NCBI GenBank assembly: GCA_949987705.1 | Contig: OX465281.1 | Coordinates: 162,516,393 to 162,580,392 of the forward strand | Length of the DNA stretch: 64,000 nt | Source of the DNA: Thereva unica | Taxonomy: Eukaryota; Arthropoda; Insecta; Diptera; Therevidae | Reading direction: 5' to 3' | Shown here: positions 20,380-32,034 of the stretch, one piece after another | Layout: each line of letters starts with the position of its first letter | How positions within the stretch are numbered: position 1 is the stretch's first letter | Made by a program: the position numbers and the translations under genes | The notes under the pieces: generated by a model | The model's database searches: none | What the model was told of the DNA's origin: nothing | The model's input: the letters and a program-made list of their open reading frames with translations, nothing else

Positions 20380-22107
20380 TGTACTAGCATAATGGCGCGA
20401 TCTAACTAGTGGGCGCCACTTATGCGAGGTGTTACCCCCTTAGCCACAAGCCCGGAAGAGCATGGCCAAGGAGCCAACACCATACATAAGAAATAAAAAG
20501 AAAATCCGGAACTCCTACGCCGGCCACACGGAGTTGTCTAGCTCGCCGGAGGGGTCGTGGGGTGTGTGGCCGGGGCTTACCGCGGTTGGTTCACCACTTA
20601 CCTGTGTCTGTGCAACTTTGACTTCAGCCCATCATTCTCCGGTCCTCGCCTGAGCCGCATCACCCTGAAAAGGAATGACCCCCCCCCTCAACCATTCCAC
20701 CAGAAACAAATTTAACGCATGGTCATTCTATTAATTATAACCATTTAATCAACAATAATACAATTACAATTATTAACCATCAACCACGACAATACTTAGA
20801 TATCCTTGTCCACCTATTAAACTCAAAAGATCCAATTCAACAAAATTACTGTACAAAATTACTGTTCCATTATAATCGGTACATATGTAGGCAGATCACG
20901 GTACCAAAAGAAAACGCGCAGCACTGGCCAATACTACTCGCTTTGCACAAATGACATTACAGATGACTGTATAAGCTAACGGAAGATCAATATATATAGA
21001 AACCAACACAAGAATTAACCACACAGTAATAAAACCAAAAAGTTAGTATAACAAGGAACCAAATATTGTACTAAATACTTTGAAATATGATAAACCTTAA
21101 TACTAATCATATGATCAATTATTATTTTAGCAATAAAATATTTTTTTTTCTTTAATCAAAATCAAAGCAAAAGAAAAGGTGTGTTGTATTATTTTGGGTA
21201 TTTGTTTTGTATTTATTTTTTTCTTCTGACTCAGCTGGTGCGGAATCACTATATATATCGCTTAATTACCTGTATATAGCACGGTATATCAATTGGTATT
21301 AATAGAACCTACCGTTCCTCCTTTAAACTAGTGTATGTTGTTTTTTTTCTTATATCTCATCTAACTTTCCGCCAACGCTGGTTTTTTTTGGTTTTTTTTT
21401 TTGTTTTTATTAAACCACCTCCGATTAATGCCGATTATCCTTCAGTCTATTCCCCCTCGGTCTTCTGATATTATACCTGCTTCTTCGCTCACCAACTCTC
21501 CATACGTTTATCAGTTTCTGCAAACAGCACTTTTCTTCTTGTTTTCACAGTATAACTACGCAAACCCTGCAACCAGTAAATCCTGTCTGAACAACCCAAG
21601 GGCAATACGCAATGTTTGTAGGGCTGGTATCCTCTTCGGCACCTTCCAATTTCTTCAAATTCCCGTCCCCATTGTTAACTCTGCTGGCTTATTTTTTTGT
21701 TTTTTTTTGAATGGTCGCCTAGAATTCGCATCGCCAAACTAGTCCTGGGTGTTGTTAACTCGCAACGCAATCCCTAGTTATTTTGACAATAAACTGGATA
21801 CTAAAGGTTTTCCGTACTTAATAAATCTTAATTTTTTTCTATTTAATAATTTTTAACTTTTTCAAGAAAATTCAACTTTTTCCGTACTAAAACCTTTCAC
21901 CTCAAAATTCCAAAAAAAAAAAAACTCTCTTCCTTTTCAGACTCTAATCCAAAATTTTCTCCCCCTATTTTTTGTTTTAATTTCTCGCCTATCTTTTCTT
22001 AAAATTTCCTGATTCCGCACAGTGATTTTTGAAAAATTTCCATTTCTACAAAGTGTTTTCGAACGTTAATTTCCCATTCACAATAAATTTTACAACCGAC
22101 CGTTACA
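20380..22107 (-). repeat. Gypsy 5' LTR (element sense)
   Basis: 1728 bp, the partner of 12192-13926. In element sense it begins TGTAACGGTCGG and ends GCTAGTACA. Confidence 0.93.
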
Positions 22108-22111
22108 ACGC

Positions 22112-23000
22112 ACTAAAAATATAGATATAAAATTAAAAATAAAATCAATAAAAATAAAAACTCTGCTTACCTCAATCAAACAGCTGCCAGAATGACAGCA
22201 ATACACCAACACATATCAATATTGCACGATGGTGGGAAGGTTCCCAAGTTCCCCACCAACACCTATTGTGTACACCGAAATAAATATCGCAGCACGGGCA
22301 TCCGAAAATTCAGATCATACTTGATCTTCTCAGCGTGTCGAGCGAGAAGAAATTCAGCAAACAGCTAATGATCTCAAATTTGAATACATGAAACGCGTTG
22401 AAGTTCATGTAAATCTATATTACACTTAACGTGCCGAGTTAAGTGCAAATTCTTTATCACATACTTAACGTGCCGAGTTAAGTGCAAATTCTTTATCACA
22501 TACTTAACGTGCCGAGTTAAGTGTAAATTCGGGATCACATTACATGAGATGAATTAATGTGAATTTCCGATTCCTGGATCCAATTTTATTTATCTAACAA
22601 AACTTTGAATTCTAGCGAAACCTCGAACCAAGTGATAGCCAACACGAGATTCAACCATATGATAATCAGATCTGCGGATAGACAACATTGCCAGTTAAGG
22701 ATAATTGGAGTGAATTTGACCGGGTGAAATAATAATATATTAAGATTAGAATTATTAAAGATTTAAATTGAATTTATGTTTTACGAATTTGAAATATTGT
22801 AGAAATCTTATTAAAAATTAATTGGAAGTTGTATTTGCTAAATATTGAACCAAATCTAAGATTATAGGAAAATTAAGCTTAAGATTGAATTATAATTATT
22901 AAATAAAAAGGTAAAAAATCGAATTAGTGCAACAGTCTTTTACTAAGCTATCCTTGCAATCACACATTGAGTTCGCACTTAGGCTTTACAAGCCAAAACA
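22112..23000 (+). repeat. BEL1 3' LTR, right part
   Basis: Resumes CACTAAAAATATAGATA exactly as in the 5' LTR near 6741 and ends AAGCCAAAACA before the CACTG duplication. It carries the 39-bp palindrome triplet at 22425, 22464 and 22503. Confidence 0.92.
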
Positions 23001-23520
23001 CACTGTCAAAATTTCAGCCCTATAGCTTTAGCGGTTTGTAAAAACCCCATTTCACACCCTTAGGGGATGAATTTCGAAAAATCGCTCTTTAGTGGATGTC
23101 CACGTCATTATAGGGATCCACTGTTAAAATTTCAACCCTATAGCTCCAGCGGTTACAATAAACCCCATTTCACCCCCTTAAGGGATGAATTTCGAAAAAT
23201 CGCTTTATAGTGGATGTCCACGCCATTATAGGGATGCACTGTCAAAATTTCAGCCCTATAGCTCCAGCGGTTGGGGTAAACCCCATTTCACCCCCTTAGG
23301 GGATGAATTTCGAAAAATCGCTTCTTAGCGGGTGTCCACGCCATTATAGGGATGCACTGCCAAAATTTCAGCCCTATAGCTCCAGCGGTTTGGATAAACC
23401 CCATTTCACCCCCTTAGGGGATGAATTTCGAAAAATCGCTTTTTAGTGGATGTCCACGCCATTATAGGGATGCACTGTCAAAATTTCAGCCCTTTAGCTC
23501 CAGCGGTTTAGGTTGTGCGT
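23001..23520. repeat. 117-bp tandem repeat array, right segment
   Basis: Four to five further units, more uniform than the left segments. The array ends at GCGGTTTAGGTTGTGCGTTG, a terminal motif that differs from the inter-unit GCGGTTTG(G/T). Confidence 0.9.
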
Positions 23521-23771
23521 TGTCTGTCAGTCAGTTACTTTTTATACAATAGAAAAAAAAAGTAAAGATAAAAAATCCCCTTACAACTTATTGAACCCCA
23601 TTTCACTCCCTTAAACCCTTTTTTTCTCCATAAAAAGTAGCCTATGTCCGTCTCCAAGGTCTAAACTATGTCTGTAGCAAATTTCATCAAAATCGGTTTA
23701 GTGGTTTAGGCGTGAAAGCGTAACAGACAGACAGACAGACAGAGTTACTTTCGCATTTATAATATTAGTAA
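23521..23771 (+). repeat. Probable LINE-type 3' ends after the tandem array
   Basis: GTCTGTCAGTCAGTTAC is followed by an A-rich stretch. A second conserved tail runs TCATCAAAATCGGTTTAG, then (CAGA)n at about 23720-23741, then ATTTATAATATTAGTAAGGA. From general knowledge these resemble widespread insect non-LTR 3' ends. The element family is not established here. The 117-bp array may be the internal repeat of the same element. Confidence 0.5.
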
Positions 23772-24154
23772 GGATTACTCAAAATTCGAAAACGTATTAC
23801 AAGTAGTTGATGATTCATATTGAATCTTCCCCAAAGGCATTTTTTTTCTTCTAATTAAACGGGCCTACCCCCCTCAGCCGCCGAACAGTGTCGTTGCGTC
23901 TTAGAATGGTTTTTTGACGTTTGGTTGATGCCCCCTGGATAATAGTTTTCGGTAGACGTAGATCGATTTATAATCGCCCTTGATACTGAGGTTTGAAGGT
24001 TGGAAAATCCAGTGCAAGTATTTTCTGATTTTCTTAAATAGCCTTCACACCCTCATTTAGTTTTTAATAGCTACAATTGGTTACGAAGAGTCCCATTTAA
24101 GCCAAATCTCGGCAAGTTTCCTTTGGAGAGGGTATTAGCTTTGTTGATGGTAAG
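23772..24154 (+). other. Leader upstream of BEL2 gag, no LTR seen
   Basis: No primer site or terminal repeat is visible. TATTAG followed by CTTTG near 24135 could be a splice acceptor ahead of the gag ATG, but this is weak. Otherwise I see nothing in it. Confidence 0.3.
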
Positions 24155-25522
24155 ATGTCGGAAGAATCCATTCCAGATCCACCCATGATTTTAACCCTAA
24201 TCAGCAAGCAGATCGCCTTGCAAGAACAAATCAACAAGTTTTGGAAAAATTATGACAAAACTCCAAAGGTTAGATATACTGTTGGCTATATGCGTGGTCG
24301 TTTGTCCGCTTTAGACGCGTTGTGGGTTCAATATCAGACTAATGATACGAATATTGTCGCCATGGCCAATGAAAAGGATAAACGAGATCAGGCATATTTG
24401 AGTGAAGATCAGTATAGCCAGCAGGAGGAGTCACACTTTGAGCGACGCGGTGCCTTATTAGACAAGTTAAACAGCCTTGATAAAGGAAATCAGAACAACC
24501 GACAATCGTCAGGTTCTACGGCTGATTCTAAAGAGGGTAGCTCAAAGGCAGAACACTTCGAAACCCCGACATTAGATGTAAAACTCCCGCGTATATCTAT
24601 TCCCAAGTTTAGCGGGGATTACAAAGATTGGGTTTCCTTTCATGATATGTTTGAATCTCTTATTCACAATCATCGCTCTTTGCCAGCGGTGCAGAAGTTG
24701 CACTATTTGAAGAGCAGTTTGGAAGGTGAGGCCGCTAGTTTGCTCAAACATTTGAGTTTAACTGACGAAAATTATCAAGAGGCATGGAAGATGCTTTGTG
24801 ATAGATATGAAAACTCTCGTTTACTTATCACCCGCCAGGTACAAATTTTGCTTAGCCAAATCCCCGTAAACTCCGAATCGGCGTCTCAAATTCGTCGGCT
24901 GATAGACAATATAAGTGAATGTCTAGCGTCGTTAAGAGGTCTTAAGGTGAAAGTTAATGAATGGACACCAATCATAGTGACCCTGGTCGTCCAGCGCTTG
25001 CCGGTAGAGACGCGTAAATTATGGGAACAGTCTCTAGGTCCTGTCACTGTCTTTCCCTCTTTAGACACACTTATTGATTTCATTAATAGCCGAGTAAGAG
25101 CTTTAGAGTCTTCTCGAGAAATTATAGTTCCAAGGCGAAATCTCCCGGGCCACGGGGAACTTAAGAAAGAAACAGGATCTTCGCACAGTGCACAATTTCG
25201 TCAGGCTTTTCACACGGCCTACGGTTACAGCTGCCCGTGTTGCAGTTTAGATCATACCCTAAAGACGTGCCCCAGGTTTAAAGAAATGCATCCTTCGGCC
25301 CGAGTGTCTATAGTCAAAGGAAAGAAGCTCTGTTTCAACTGTCTGGCTACAAGTCACGGCGTCAAGCAATGCTCTAACAAAGGTGTTTGTTTTAAATGTG
25401 GATCGCGACACCACACTCTTCTACATTTAGAGAAGACTCAGAGTCCCCCGAGCAACCCAAAACAACGACCCCTTCTCCTCCACGCCCCCCGACGATACAT
25501 GCGAATTTTGTGGCTCAACTAG
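24155..25522 (+). pseudogene. BEL2 Gag
   Basis: 455 residues from an ATG. The N-terminal part has the BEL Gag pattern RGRLSALDALW. From about residue 145 comes the DUF1759-like core (LPRISIPKFSGDYKDWVSFH, then LHYLKSSLEGEAASLL, AWKMLCDRYENSR). Zinc knuckles follow: CPCCSLDHTLKTC, CFNCLATSHGVKQC and CFKCGSRHHTLLH. The final ~35 residues are out of frame. The natural continuation lies in the frame of 25396-27450, so a frameshift sits between the last zinc knuckle and the protease. Confidence 0.9.
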
Positions 25523-28015
25523 GACCCGACTTGCTAGCTACGGCCTTAGTGTCGTTACGGGACGACACCGGGGAATATTTAACATTTCGCGCGTTAATAG
25601 ATCCAGGCAGCCAAGGTTGCTATGTTACTACCCATGTCGTCCAAAGATTGCGTGCGAAAAAGCATCCATGGCCTGTCCATATTCGCGGATTGAATAATAT
25701 GGAGAGTTCTTCAGCAAAGTATATTACACAACTTCAGTTGAAATCGCTGCGAGATACGAGCTTCGTACTTAACTTGGATGCAATAATCCTTAATAGCTTA
25801 ACTAGTATGTTACCCTCTAATCAAATCGAATGTTATGATTGGCCCCATATAGAAGGTCTCGCTCTGGCCGACCCCCGATTTTTTGAACCCAGCTCTATCA
25901 ACATAGTCTTAGGTGCAGGTGTTTATGCCCAGATCATCTTACCGGAATTAAGGACAGGCGGTCAGGGAGCCCCCGTTGCCCTACGTACACGGTTGGGTTG
26001 GATAATTTTTGGTGAAGTTCCTCAAGTGAAAGATGAAACCCTACACGAAGCCCCCTGTATTCTCAGTGCATATAGTCATGTTGACTTACAAAATCAATTG
26101 AAAAGGTTTTGGGAGATAGAAGAAAACCCGCAACCCAACCCGTTAAGTCCAGAGGATAGTTTATGTGAGGAAATATATAAACAAACTCATTCCCGCACCC
26201 CGGAAGGGCGATATGTGGTAAAGTTGCCTTTCATTCCGTTATCCAAAGACGAACCTCGTTTCGGCGAATCCCGCCAAATCGCCATCCAACGTTTTCATCA
26301 CTTAGAAAAGAAATTCAGCCAAAACCCCGAATTGTATAAGACATATAAGGAATGCATAGAAGAATACATTACCCTTAACCATGCTCAGAAGGTCCCACCC
26401 CCATCAAAGGATGCTCCTACTTCCTCTTATTGTTATCTGCCCCACCATGCGGTAATCAAAACAGACAGTAGCACTACAAAGTGTAGAGTCGTCTTTGATG
26501 CCTCATGCAAGACTTCTAATGGCCACTCGTTGAATGATAGATTGTTGACTGGACCTCGTCTGCAGCAAGACATATCGCAGCTTCTCCTAAAGTGGAGGCT
26601 GAAGCGTTTCGTATTCTGTGCAGACATAGAAAAGATGTACCGACAGATCCTAGTTGAACCCCCAGATCATGAATTTCAGCGTATCGTTTGGCGAAACGAC
26701 TGTCATTCACCCATTGAAGATATACGACTCCACACAGTAACTTTTGGTACGGCGAGTGCACCCTACTTGGCGATTCGCACCCTTCATCAGTTGGCTCACG
26801 ATGAGGGAGATAAATACCCAAATGCCGCGGAAATTTTAAGATTCGACACCTACGTTGATGATATTTATTTAGGCGCGGATACTTTGAATGACGCTTTGTC
26901 CCTACAGGAAGAAACCATATCACTCCTAAAAGCTGGTCATTGTCACCTTCACAAATGGTCCGCGAACTGCCCTGTTCTGCTCAAAAATGTGGAGCCTGTT
27001 GATCGAACCCCAAATTCTCATGTAGTTAGGGTGACAACGGATGTGGTCAAAACTCTTGGCCTTTTCTGGAATTCCACTCGAGACCATTTCAGTTTTAAGA
27101 TTCGTATGGATAAACCCCAACCCCCTTTTACCAAACGAAAGGTCTTGGCATACATAGCTAGCCTCTATGACCCTCTTGGCTGGCTAGCTCCAGTTATAAT
27201 CCGCGCCAAAATATTTATCCAAGTCCTGTGGCAACATGGCCTCTTATGGGATGAACGTCTACCCCACGAGCTCGAAACGTTCTGGACCACTTACCTCAAC
27301 ACTCTACCGGCAATTGAGCAGATAGTTATTCCACGATGGGTTAGTACTCATTCCTCATCCAAGTTCCAGATACATGGCTTCTGTGACGCATCCGAGCGGG
27401 CGTACGCTGCGGTCGTCTACATTCGTGTGGAGCATGAATCCGGGATATAGATCTTTCTGCTCAGTAGCAAAACCAAAGTTAGTCCCGTGAAAACTATAAC
27501 CCTTCCCCGTCTTGAACTGTGTGGCGCCGTCCTCCTGTCGGAACTACTTAAAGCTATACGAAAAAGCATCCCCTTTGATGAGTCCCAGTTATGCACCTGG
27601 TCCGATTCCACTATCGTTTTGTCGTGGCTACGAAAACCCCCAAATACATTCAAGACATTCATTTGTAACCGACTCTGCACCATAAGTACTAATATTGGCG
27701 CCCCCAAATGGCGACATGTCCCTTCTTCTCAAAATCCTGCGGACTGTAGTAGTCGCGGTATCTCCGGAGAAGAACTTCTCCAACAAACGCTATGGCTCCA
27801 AGGCCCCTCTTGGTTAAAGCAAAATGAAGAGCAATGGCCTACGTCACCTCGTTACGTACGAGAGGAACTTGAGGCACAGGAATTGCGGCCTGTCAAATGT
27901 TTTCTAATTCACCCTGAGACGTCATATTTATACTCAGTCTTGGCCCGTTTTTCAAAGTTCAAGCGGCTCCTCCGAGTGACGGCGTATTGCTTCCGCTTTA
28001 TCCGCAAGGTCAAAA
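24155..28015 (+). mobile_element. BEL2: BEL/Pao fragment lacking LTRs and integrase
   Basis: Gag, protease, reverse transcriptase and RNase H of a BEL/Pao element are present. The sequence is truncated just after RNase H, at RFIRKVKK near 28010, where unrelated sequence begins. No LTR, primer site or integrase is found. It is inactivated by a frameshift near 25450-25500 and a stop at 27448-27450. Confidence 0.88.
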
Positions 28016-28107
28016 AGACGTGTAAGACAGCGATCTCAGGAATCTTCCTGGGTTTTTTTTCATTAATTCCCCCAGCCTTTCTATGCTTCTGCTGTAACTG
28101 TCAGTGA
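25396..28107 (+). pseudogene. BEL2 protease, reverse transcriptase and RNase H with an in-frame stop
   Basis: The protease contains ALIDPGSQGCYVT (DUF1758-like). Reverse transcriptase: CRVVFDASCKTSNGHSLND, FCADIEKMYRQILVEP (catalytic Asp), VTFGTASAPYLAIRTL and FDTYVDDIYLGADT (YVDD). The thumb has YIASLYDPLGWLAPV. RNase H: IHGFCDASERAYAAVVY, then a TAG at 27448-27450. The same frame resumes with ITLPRLELCGAVLL, TWSDSTIVLSWL and NPADCSSRG. The last ~30 residues to 28107 (IPPAFLCFCCNCQ) are junk after the truncation. Integrase is absent. Confidence 0.9.
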
Positions 28108-28968
28108 AATTAAATATAAATGTGCGAATTGATTGATTATAGTATATTGTACCTGTGCTTTCTGCAATCTCTGGAATATTTTCAGTCGACTGAGAACTTT
28201 CTAATATATTTTCCTGTTCTTCGTTTACATCTAAACCTAAAAAGACATAATGCGAATTTGCTTAGAAAATTACTTCAAAAAATGTTTTACATAGTTTTGT
28301 GATAAGTATTGAAGCTGTATTTTTACTTACCTCTAGAAGTATCTATGCCGCCGTCGCATCGGTAGCAGTTACTGAGGGTCTGTGGTTCAGGAGCTGATCA
28401 ACTTCTTCAAAATGAGCCATTGTTTCCCGTTGATGTCCACTTTTGCTATTTTTTCTGCGCACCTCCATATACTTCCTTTGTAAATTCTTCCATCTCACTT
28501 CTATCTGCTTAGTATTTTTTCGTATCAAACCCACGTTTGATAAGTTCTTGTTGTATTTTTTTATAGACCTCAGCATTTCTAAATAGTTTCCCATCAAAAA
28601 GTGACAATGAGTTCTGCTCTTGCATTACGTCTAATAACGCTTTGGTTTCCTCATACTCCCAAATATTGCGCTTTGTCATAATGAAATTTTTGTATATATA
28701 ATAGAAATTATTTTAATTTAATTGTTTACTCACAACACGACGAAGGCACAAAAATAAACCTAACATAACCTAAAAAAAATTTTGCTGTCATGTCAATCTC
28801 TCAATCTTTGAATTCGCGTCTTTATGACGAAATTTTGATTCGATCCAGGCCCAAATGCTGCATCGGATCGATTCGATTCTATTTGAATTCGATCTGCGTA
28901 TACACGGATTTTTTTAAGATCCAAGCAGGCTTGAATCCAGCTTCGATTACGCATGTATACGTACTAAT
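28016..28968. other. Unassigned AT-rich spacer with a Myb/SANT-like fragment
   Basis: It links the BEL2 truncation to the presumed start of BEL3. Apart from the fragment at 28343-28680 I see no gene. ACCTAACATAACCTAA near 28755-28775 resembles a short motif common in insect non-coding DNA. Small frames here have no recognisable domain. Confidence 0.4.
28343..28680 (-). pseudogene. Myb/SANT-like DNA-binding domain fragment
   Basis: From ATG at 28680 the minus strand reads NIWEYEETKALLDVMQEQN and NAEVYKKIQQELIKRGFD. It then breaks by a frameshift near 28530 and continues in the frame starting at 28597, with IEVRWKNLQRKYMEVRRKN, ending at 28343. This W...ET..LL..M / Y..I...L...G / Q...RWKNL...Y pattern is a trihelix Myb/SANT-like domain, found in insect regulators and in the second ORF of PIF/Harbinger transposons. 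The stop is followed by a good splice-donor-like GGTAAGTA. It is either a transposon ORF relic or a host-gene exon relic. Confidence 0.6.
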
Positions 28969-29645
28969 TGTTACATACAGAATTTGTAAGGGGATGGGTT
29001 AAAAACGAAAACCAATCCAGTTCCCATATCCCTTCATACAGGGAGCCTTTTACATCAATTCGCAGAATGAATTTGATGCAATATGAGCTCCCTGCGAATA
29101 TCAAATCCTAAACGGAAAATTATCTAATTTCCATTTTTTATATTCAAAAATCCACTGTAACGGAAAATGTAACATTCCCAGACAAAATCTTATACGCCCG
29201 TTGTTGGAGATTCGAAGAATATTTTTGAAGGTGTAAAATGATCCTCATCTGGGACACAAACCAACTCGAAAATAGAGACCCACATTTAACAATTCTTCGA
29301 AGGAACAGGAATAGGAACAATGGAATTGGCATATCCAGCATAGGGGGGATCGATATCATCTCCAAGTCGATCTCTAAGCACTTTGGTACCAGCAGCCGCA
29401 GAAGCCAGCAGCCCAGCAGAAGTCGTCATCAGAATTTACTCTGAATCAACTATATAACAAATAAACATTTAAACTGAAATACTACTTACCATTTTTAAAG
29501 GAACTAGTTTAATTTTATAATAAAAAACAAAAAAAAAATTTAGTGGAGCAAGAAAATAAATGTTAATCTCGAACAAAAAAAAGAAACCGTCTAAATAAAT
29601 TCACCCTGAAGAGGTTGCAGCTACAATATTGGCGATTCCGCCACA
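28969..29645 (+). repeat. BEL3 5' LTR (candidate)
   Basis: The right edge is fixed by the primer site: it ends ...CGCCACA, four bases before TGGTCC. The left edge at TGTTACATACAG is a guess from the TG rule, as there is no second LTR to compare. It has AATAAA-like motifs near 29458-29466. Confidence 0.45.
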
Positions 29646-29649
29646 TTAA

Positions 29650-29667
29650 TGGTCCTTCGAGCCGGAT
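29650..29667 (+). promoter_or_regulatory. BEL3 primer binding site, tRNA-Tyr-like
   Basis: TGGTCCTTCGAGCCGGAT, identical over 18 bases to the BEL1 site at 7629. Confidence 0.85.
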
Positions 29668-29682
29668 CTCCTTTCCCAAGCG

Positions 29683-31972
29683 GTGAGTACAATTATTTGC
29701 ACTTCATTTAATTTCTTTTTATTTCTTTACTCCTATATTAAAAATTGGTAACAAAGGTTGATAAAACGATTAAAGCCACGCGGGCAAAATTGTAAACCAA
29801 CCAAGGGAAATAAAGTGTCGCGGCATTTGAATGAAAGCATACAGATCGCTCGGTTATAGCAGTGTAATATAGCGTGGGTTAAACTCCAAAGCGATAACTG
29901 CACCGGATAACGTTTTTTTCTTTTGTTTTAATTCTTGTGTGAACTTCCAGTGCGCGGCTATTAACGGGTTTTTCCCTTTACTGTTGAACTAATCATTCTT
30001 TGCACCAAGTAATTGATCATTGCTATTCTTGAATAATTTCTAATTTGATATAATTAGAATCTTTGATTTAATGGGTTAAAAGGTAGTTGCTGGGTGTTAA
30101 TAACGGTACCCGCTCAAGTTCAAAGTTCAAAGTAATAAGTCCATCATTGCAAGTATTAACGGTTTTGAAACTTACTTGCGGTAATATTCTTCTTCTCCTT
30201 CGATCGTGCATTTTTCAACAGAATTTTAGTTTGCTTGTTTACATCATTTGAGTGCTATATGGTAAATTTCATTTCGAATTCTGTTGTGTGATCAGTGTTC
30301 ATAACATAGTTGCTTCTGCGTTGATAAAATCTATCCTTAGTACGAAGTTCTAATTCTATCGTTACAATTATTATCAAATTTCTTGAAGTTTATTAGTGGT
30401 AATATTCTTCTTCTCCTTCGATCGTGCATTTTTCAACAGAATTTTAGTTTGCTTGTTTACATCATTTGAGTGCTATATAGTAAATTTCATTTCGAATTCT
30501 GTTGTGTGATCAGTGTTCATAACATAGTTGCTTCTGCGTTGATAAAAGCTATCCTTAGTACGAAGTTCTAATTCTATCGTTACAATTATTATCAAATTTC
30601 TTGAAGTTTATTAGTGGTAATATTCTTCTTCTCCTTCGATCGTGCATTTTTCAACAGAATTTCAGTTTGCTTGTTTACATCATTTGAGTGCTATATAGTA
30701 AATTTCATTTCGAATTCTGTTGTGTGATCAGTGTTCATAACATAGTTGCTTCTGCGTTGATAAAATCTATCCTTAGTACGAAGTTCTAATTCTATCGTTA
30801 CAATTATTATCAAATTTCTTGAAGTTTATTAGTGGTAATATTCTTCTTCTCCTTCGATCGTGCATTTTTCAACAGAATTTTAGTTTGCTTGTTTACATCA
30901 TTTGAGTGCTATATAGTAAATTTCATTTCGAATTCTGTTGTGTGATCAGTGTTCATAACATAGTTGCTTCTGCGTTGATAAAAGCTATCCTTAGTACGAA
31001 GTTCTAATTCTATCGTTACAATTATTATCAAATTTCTTGAAGTTTATTAGTGGTAATATTCTTCTTCTCCTTCGATCGTGCATTTTTCAACAGAATTTCA
31101 GTTTGCTTGTTTACATCATTTGAGTGCTATATAGTAAATTTCATTTCGAATTCTGTTGTGTGATCAGTGTTCATAACATAGTTGCTTCTGCGTTGATAAA
31201 AGCTATCCTTAGTACGAAGTTCTAATTCTATCGTTACAATTATTATCAAATTTTTTGAAGTTTATTAGTGGTAATATTCTTCTTCTCCTTCGATCGTGCA
31301 TTTTTCAACAGAATTTTAGTTTGCTTGTTTACATCATTTGAGTGCTATATAGTAAATTTCATTTCGAATTCTGTTGTGTGATCAGTGTTCATAACATAGT
31401 TGCTTCTGCGTTGATAAAGGCTATCCTTAGTACGAAGTTCTAATTCTATCGTTACAATTATTATCAAATTTTTTGAAGTTTATTAGTGGTAATATTCTTC
31501 TTCTCCTTCGATCGGGCATTTTTCAACAGAATTTTAGTTTGCTTGTTTACATCATTTGAGTGCTATATAGTAAATTTCATTCGAATTCTGTTGTGTGATC
31601 AGTGTTCATAACATAGTTGCTTCTGCGTTGATAAAGGCTATCCTTAGTACGAAGTTCTAATTCTATCGTTACAATTATTATCAAATTTTTTGAAGTTTAT
31701 TAGTGGTAATATTCTTCTTCTCCTTCGATCGGGCATTTTTCAACAGAATTTTAGTTTGCTTGTTTACATCATTTGAGTGCTATATAGTAAATTTCATTCG
31801 AATTCTGTTGTGTGATCAGTGTTCATAACATAGTTGCTTCTGCGTTGATAAAATCTATCCTTAATACAAAGTCTCTAATTCTATTGTCACAAGTAATATC
31901 GCCGTTTGAGCTTGTGGGAAAATTGGTTTATAGATTTCCTCAGTATTTCTAGTTGTCTTGTCTTCTTATTAG
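29683..31972 (+). other. Predicted BEL3 leader intron
   Basis: GCG|GTGAGTAC at 29683 is a strong donor 15 bases after the primer site. A donor also lies at the equivalent position of the BEL5 fragment (45181). A pyrimidine-rich acceptor TTGTCTTGTCTTCTTATTAG ends at 31972, 62 bases before the gag ATG. The intron would remove the whole tandem array and the false N-terminal extension from 31906. It is predicted from sequence only. Confidence 0.5.
30183..31905 (+). repeat. Eight tandem copies of a 218-bp repeat in the BEL3 leader
   Basis: Units begin AATATTCTTCTTCTCC at 30183, 30401, 30619, 30837, 31055, 31273, 31491 and about 31709. The period is 218 bp, shortened by one base in the last copies. 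Variant sites (TTTTAG or TTTCAG; AAATCT, AAAGCT or AAGGCT; GATCGTGC or GATCGGGC) show local duplication, with units 2-3 resembling 4-5 and units 7-8 sharing private changes. The last unit decays near 31860. Confidence 0.95.
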
Positions 31973-32034
31973 TCTGCGGTAGATCAAATAGAAGATCTCA
32001 TTCGTTGGAAATCTCCTCATTACATTGCCTAAGA

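Larger units (their letters stand above)
12192..22107 (-). mobile_element. Ty3/gypsy LTR retrotransposon inserted in BEL1 3' LTR
   Basis: 9916 bp, read on the minus strand. Plus-strand ends are TGTACTAGC and CCGTTACA, with a 4-bp duplication ACGC at 12188-12191 and 22108-22111. Removing the element restores the sequence seen intact in the BEL1 5' LTR around 6740. LTRs of 1735 and 1728 bp differ mostly in homopolymer and short-repeat lengths, so the insertion is young. Order in element sense: 5' LTR, tRNA-Lys-like primer site, long leader, gag, pol (protease, reverse transcriptase, RNase H, integrase), 3' repeat region, 3' LTR. There is no env. Confidence 0.95.
6592..23000 (+). mobile_element. 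BEL1: non-autonomous BEL/Pao LTR element carrying an extra ORF, interrupted by a gypsy element
   Basis: The LTRs start TGTTTGATCACG and end AAGCCAAAACA, and a 5-bp duplication CACTG lies at 6587-6591 and 23001-23005. Subtracting the nested gypsy and its extra duplication, the element is about 6.49 kb. It encodes Gag plus the BEL aspartic protease, then an unrelated coiled-coil frame. No reverse transcriptase, RNase H or integrase motif is present. The two LTRs are nearly identical, differing by a few small indels and substitutions, which implies recent movement with enzymes supplied in trans. Confidence 0.9.

Noticed and set aside
30183..31905. CRISPR-like array
   Set aside because: The whole 218-bp unit repeats, with no alternating unique spacers, in a eukaryotic retrotransposon leader.
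31906..32034. N-terminal hydrophobic extension of BEL3 Gag
   Set aside because: It starts at a non-ATG codon, lies across a strong splice acceptor, and Gag begins convincingly at ATG 32035.
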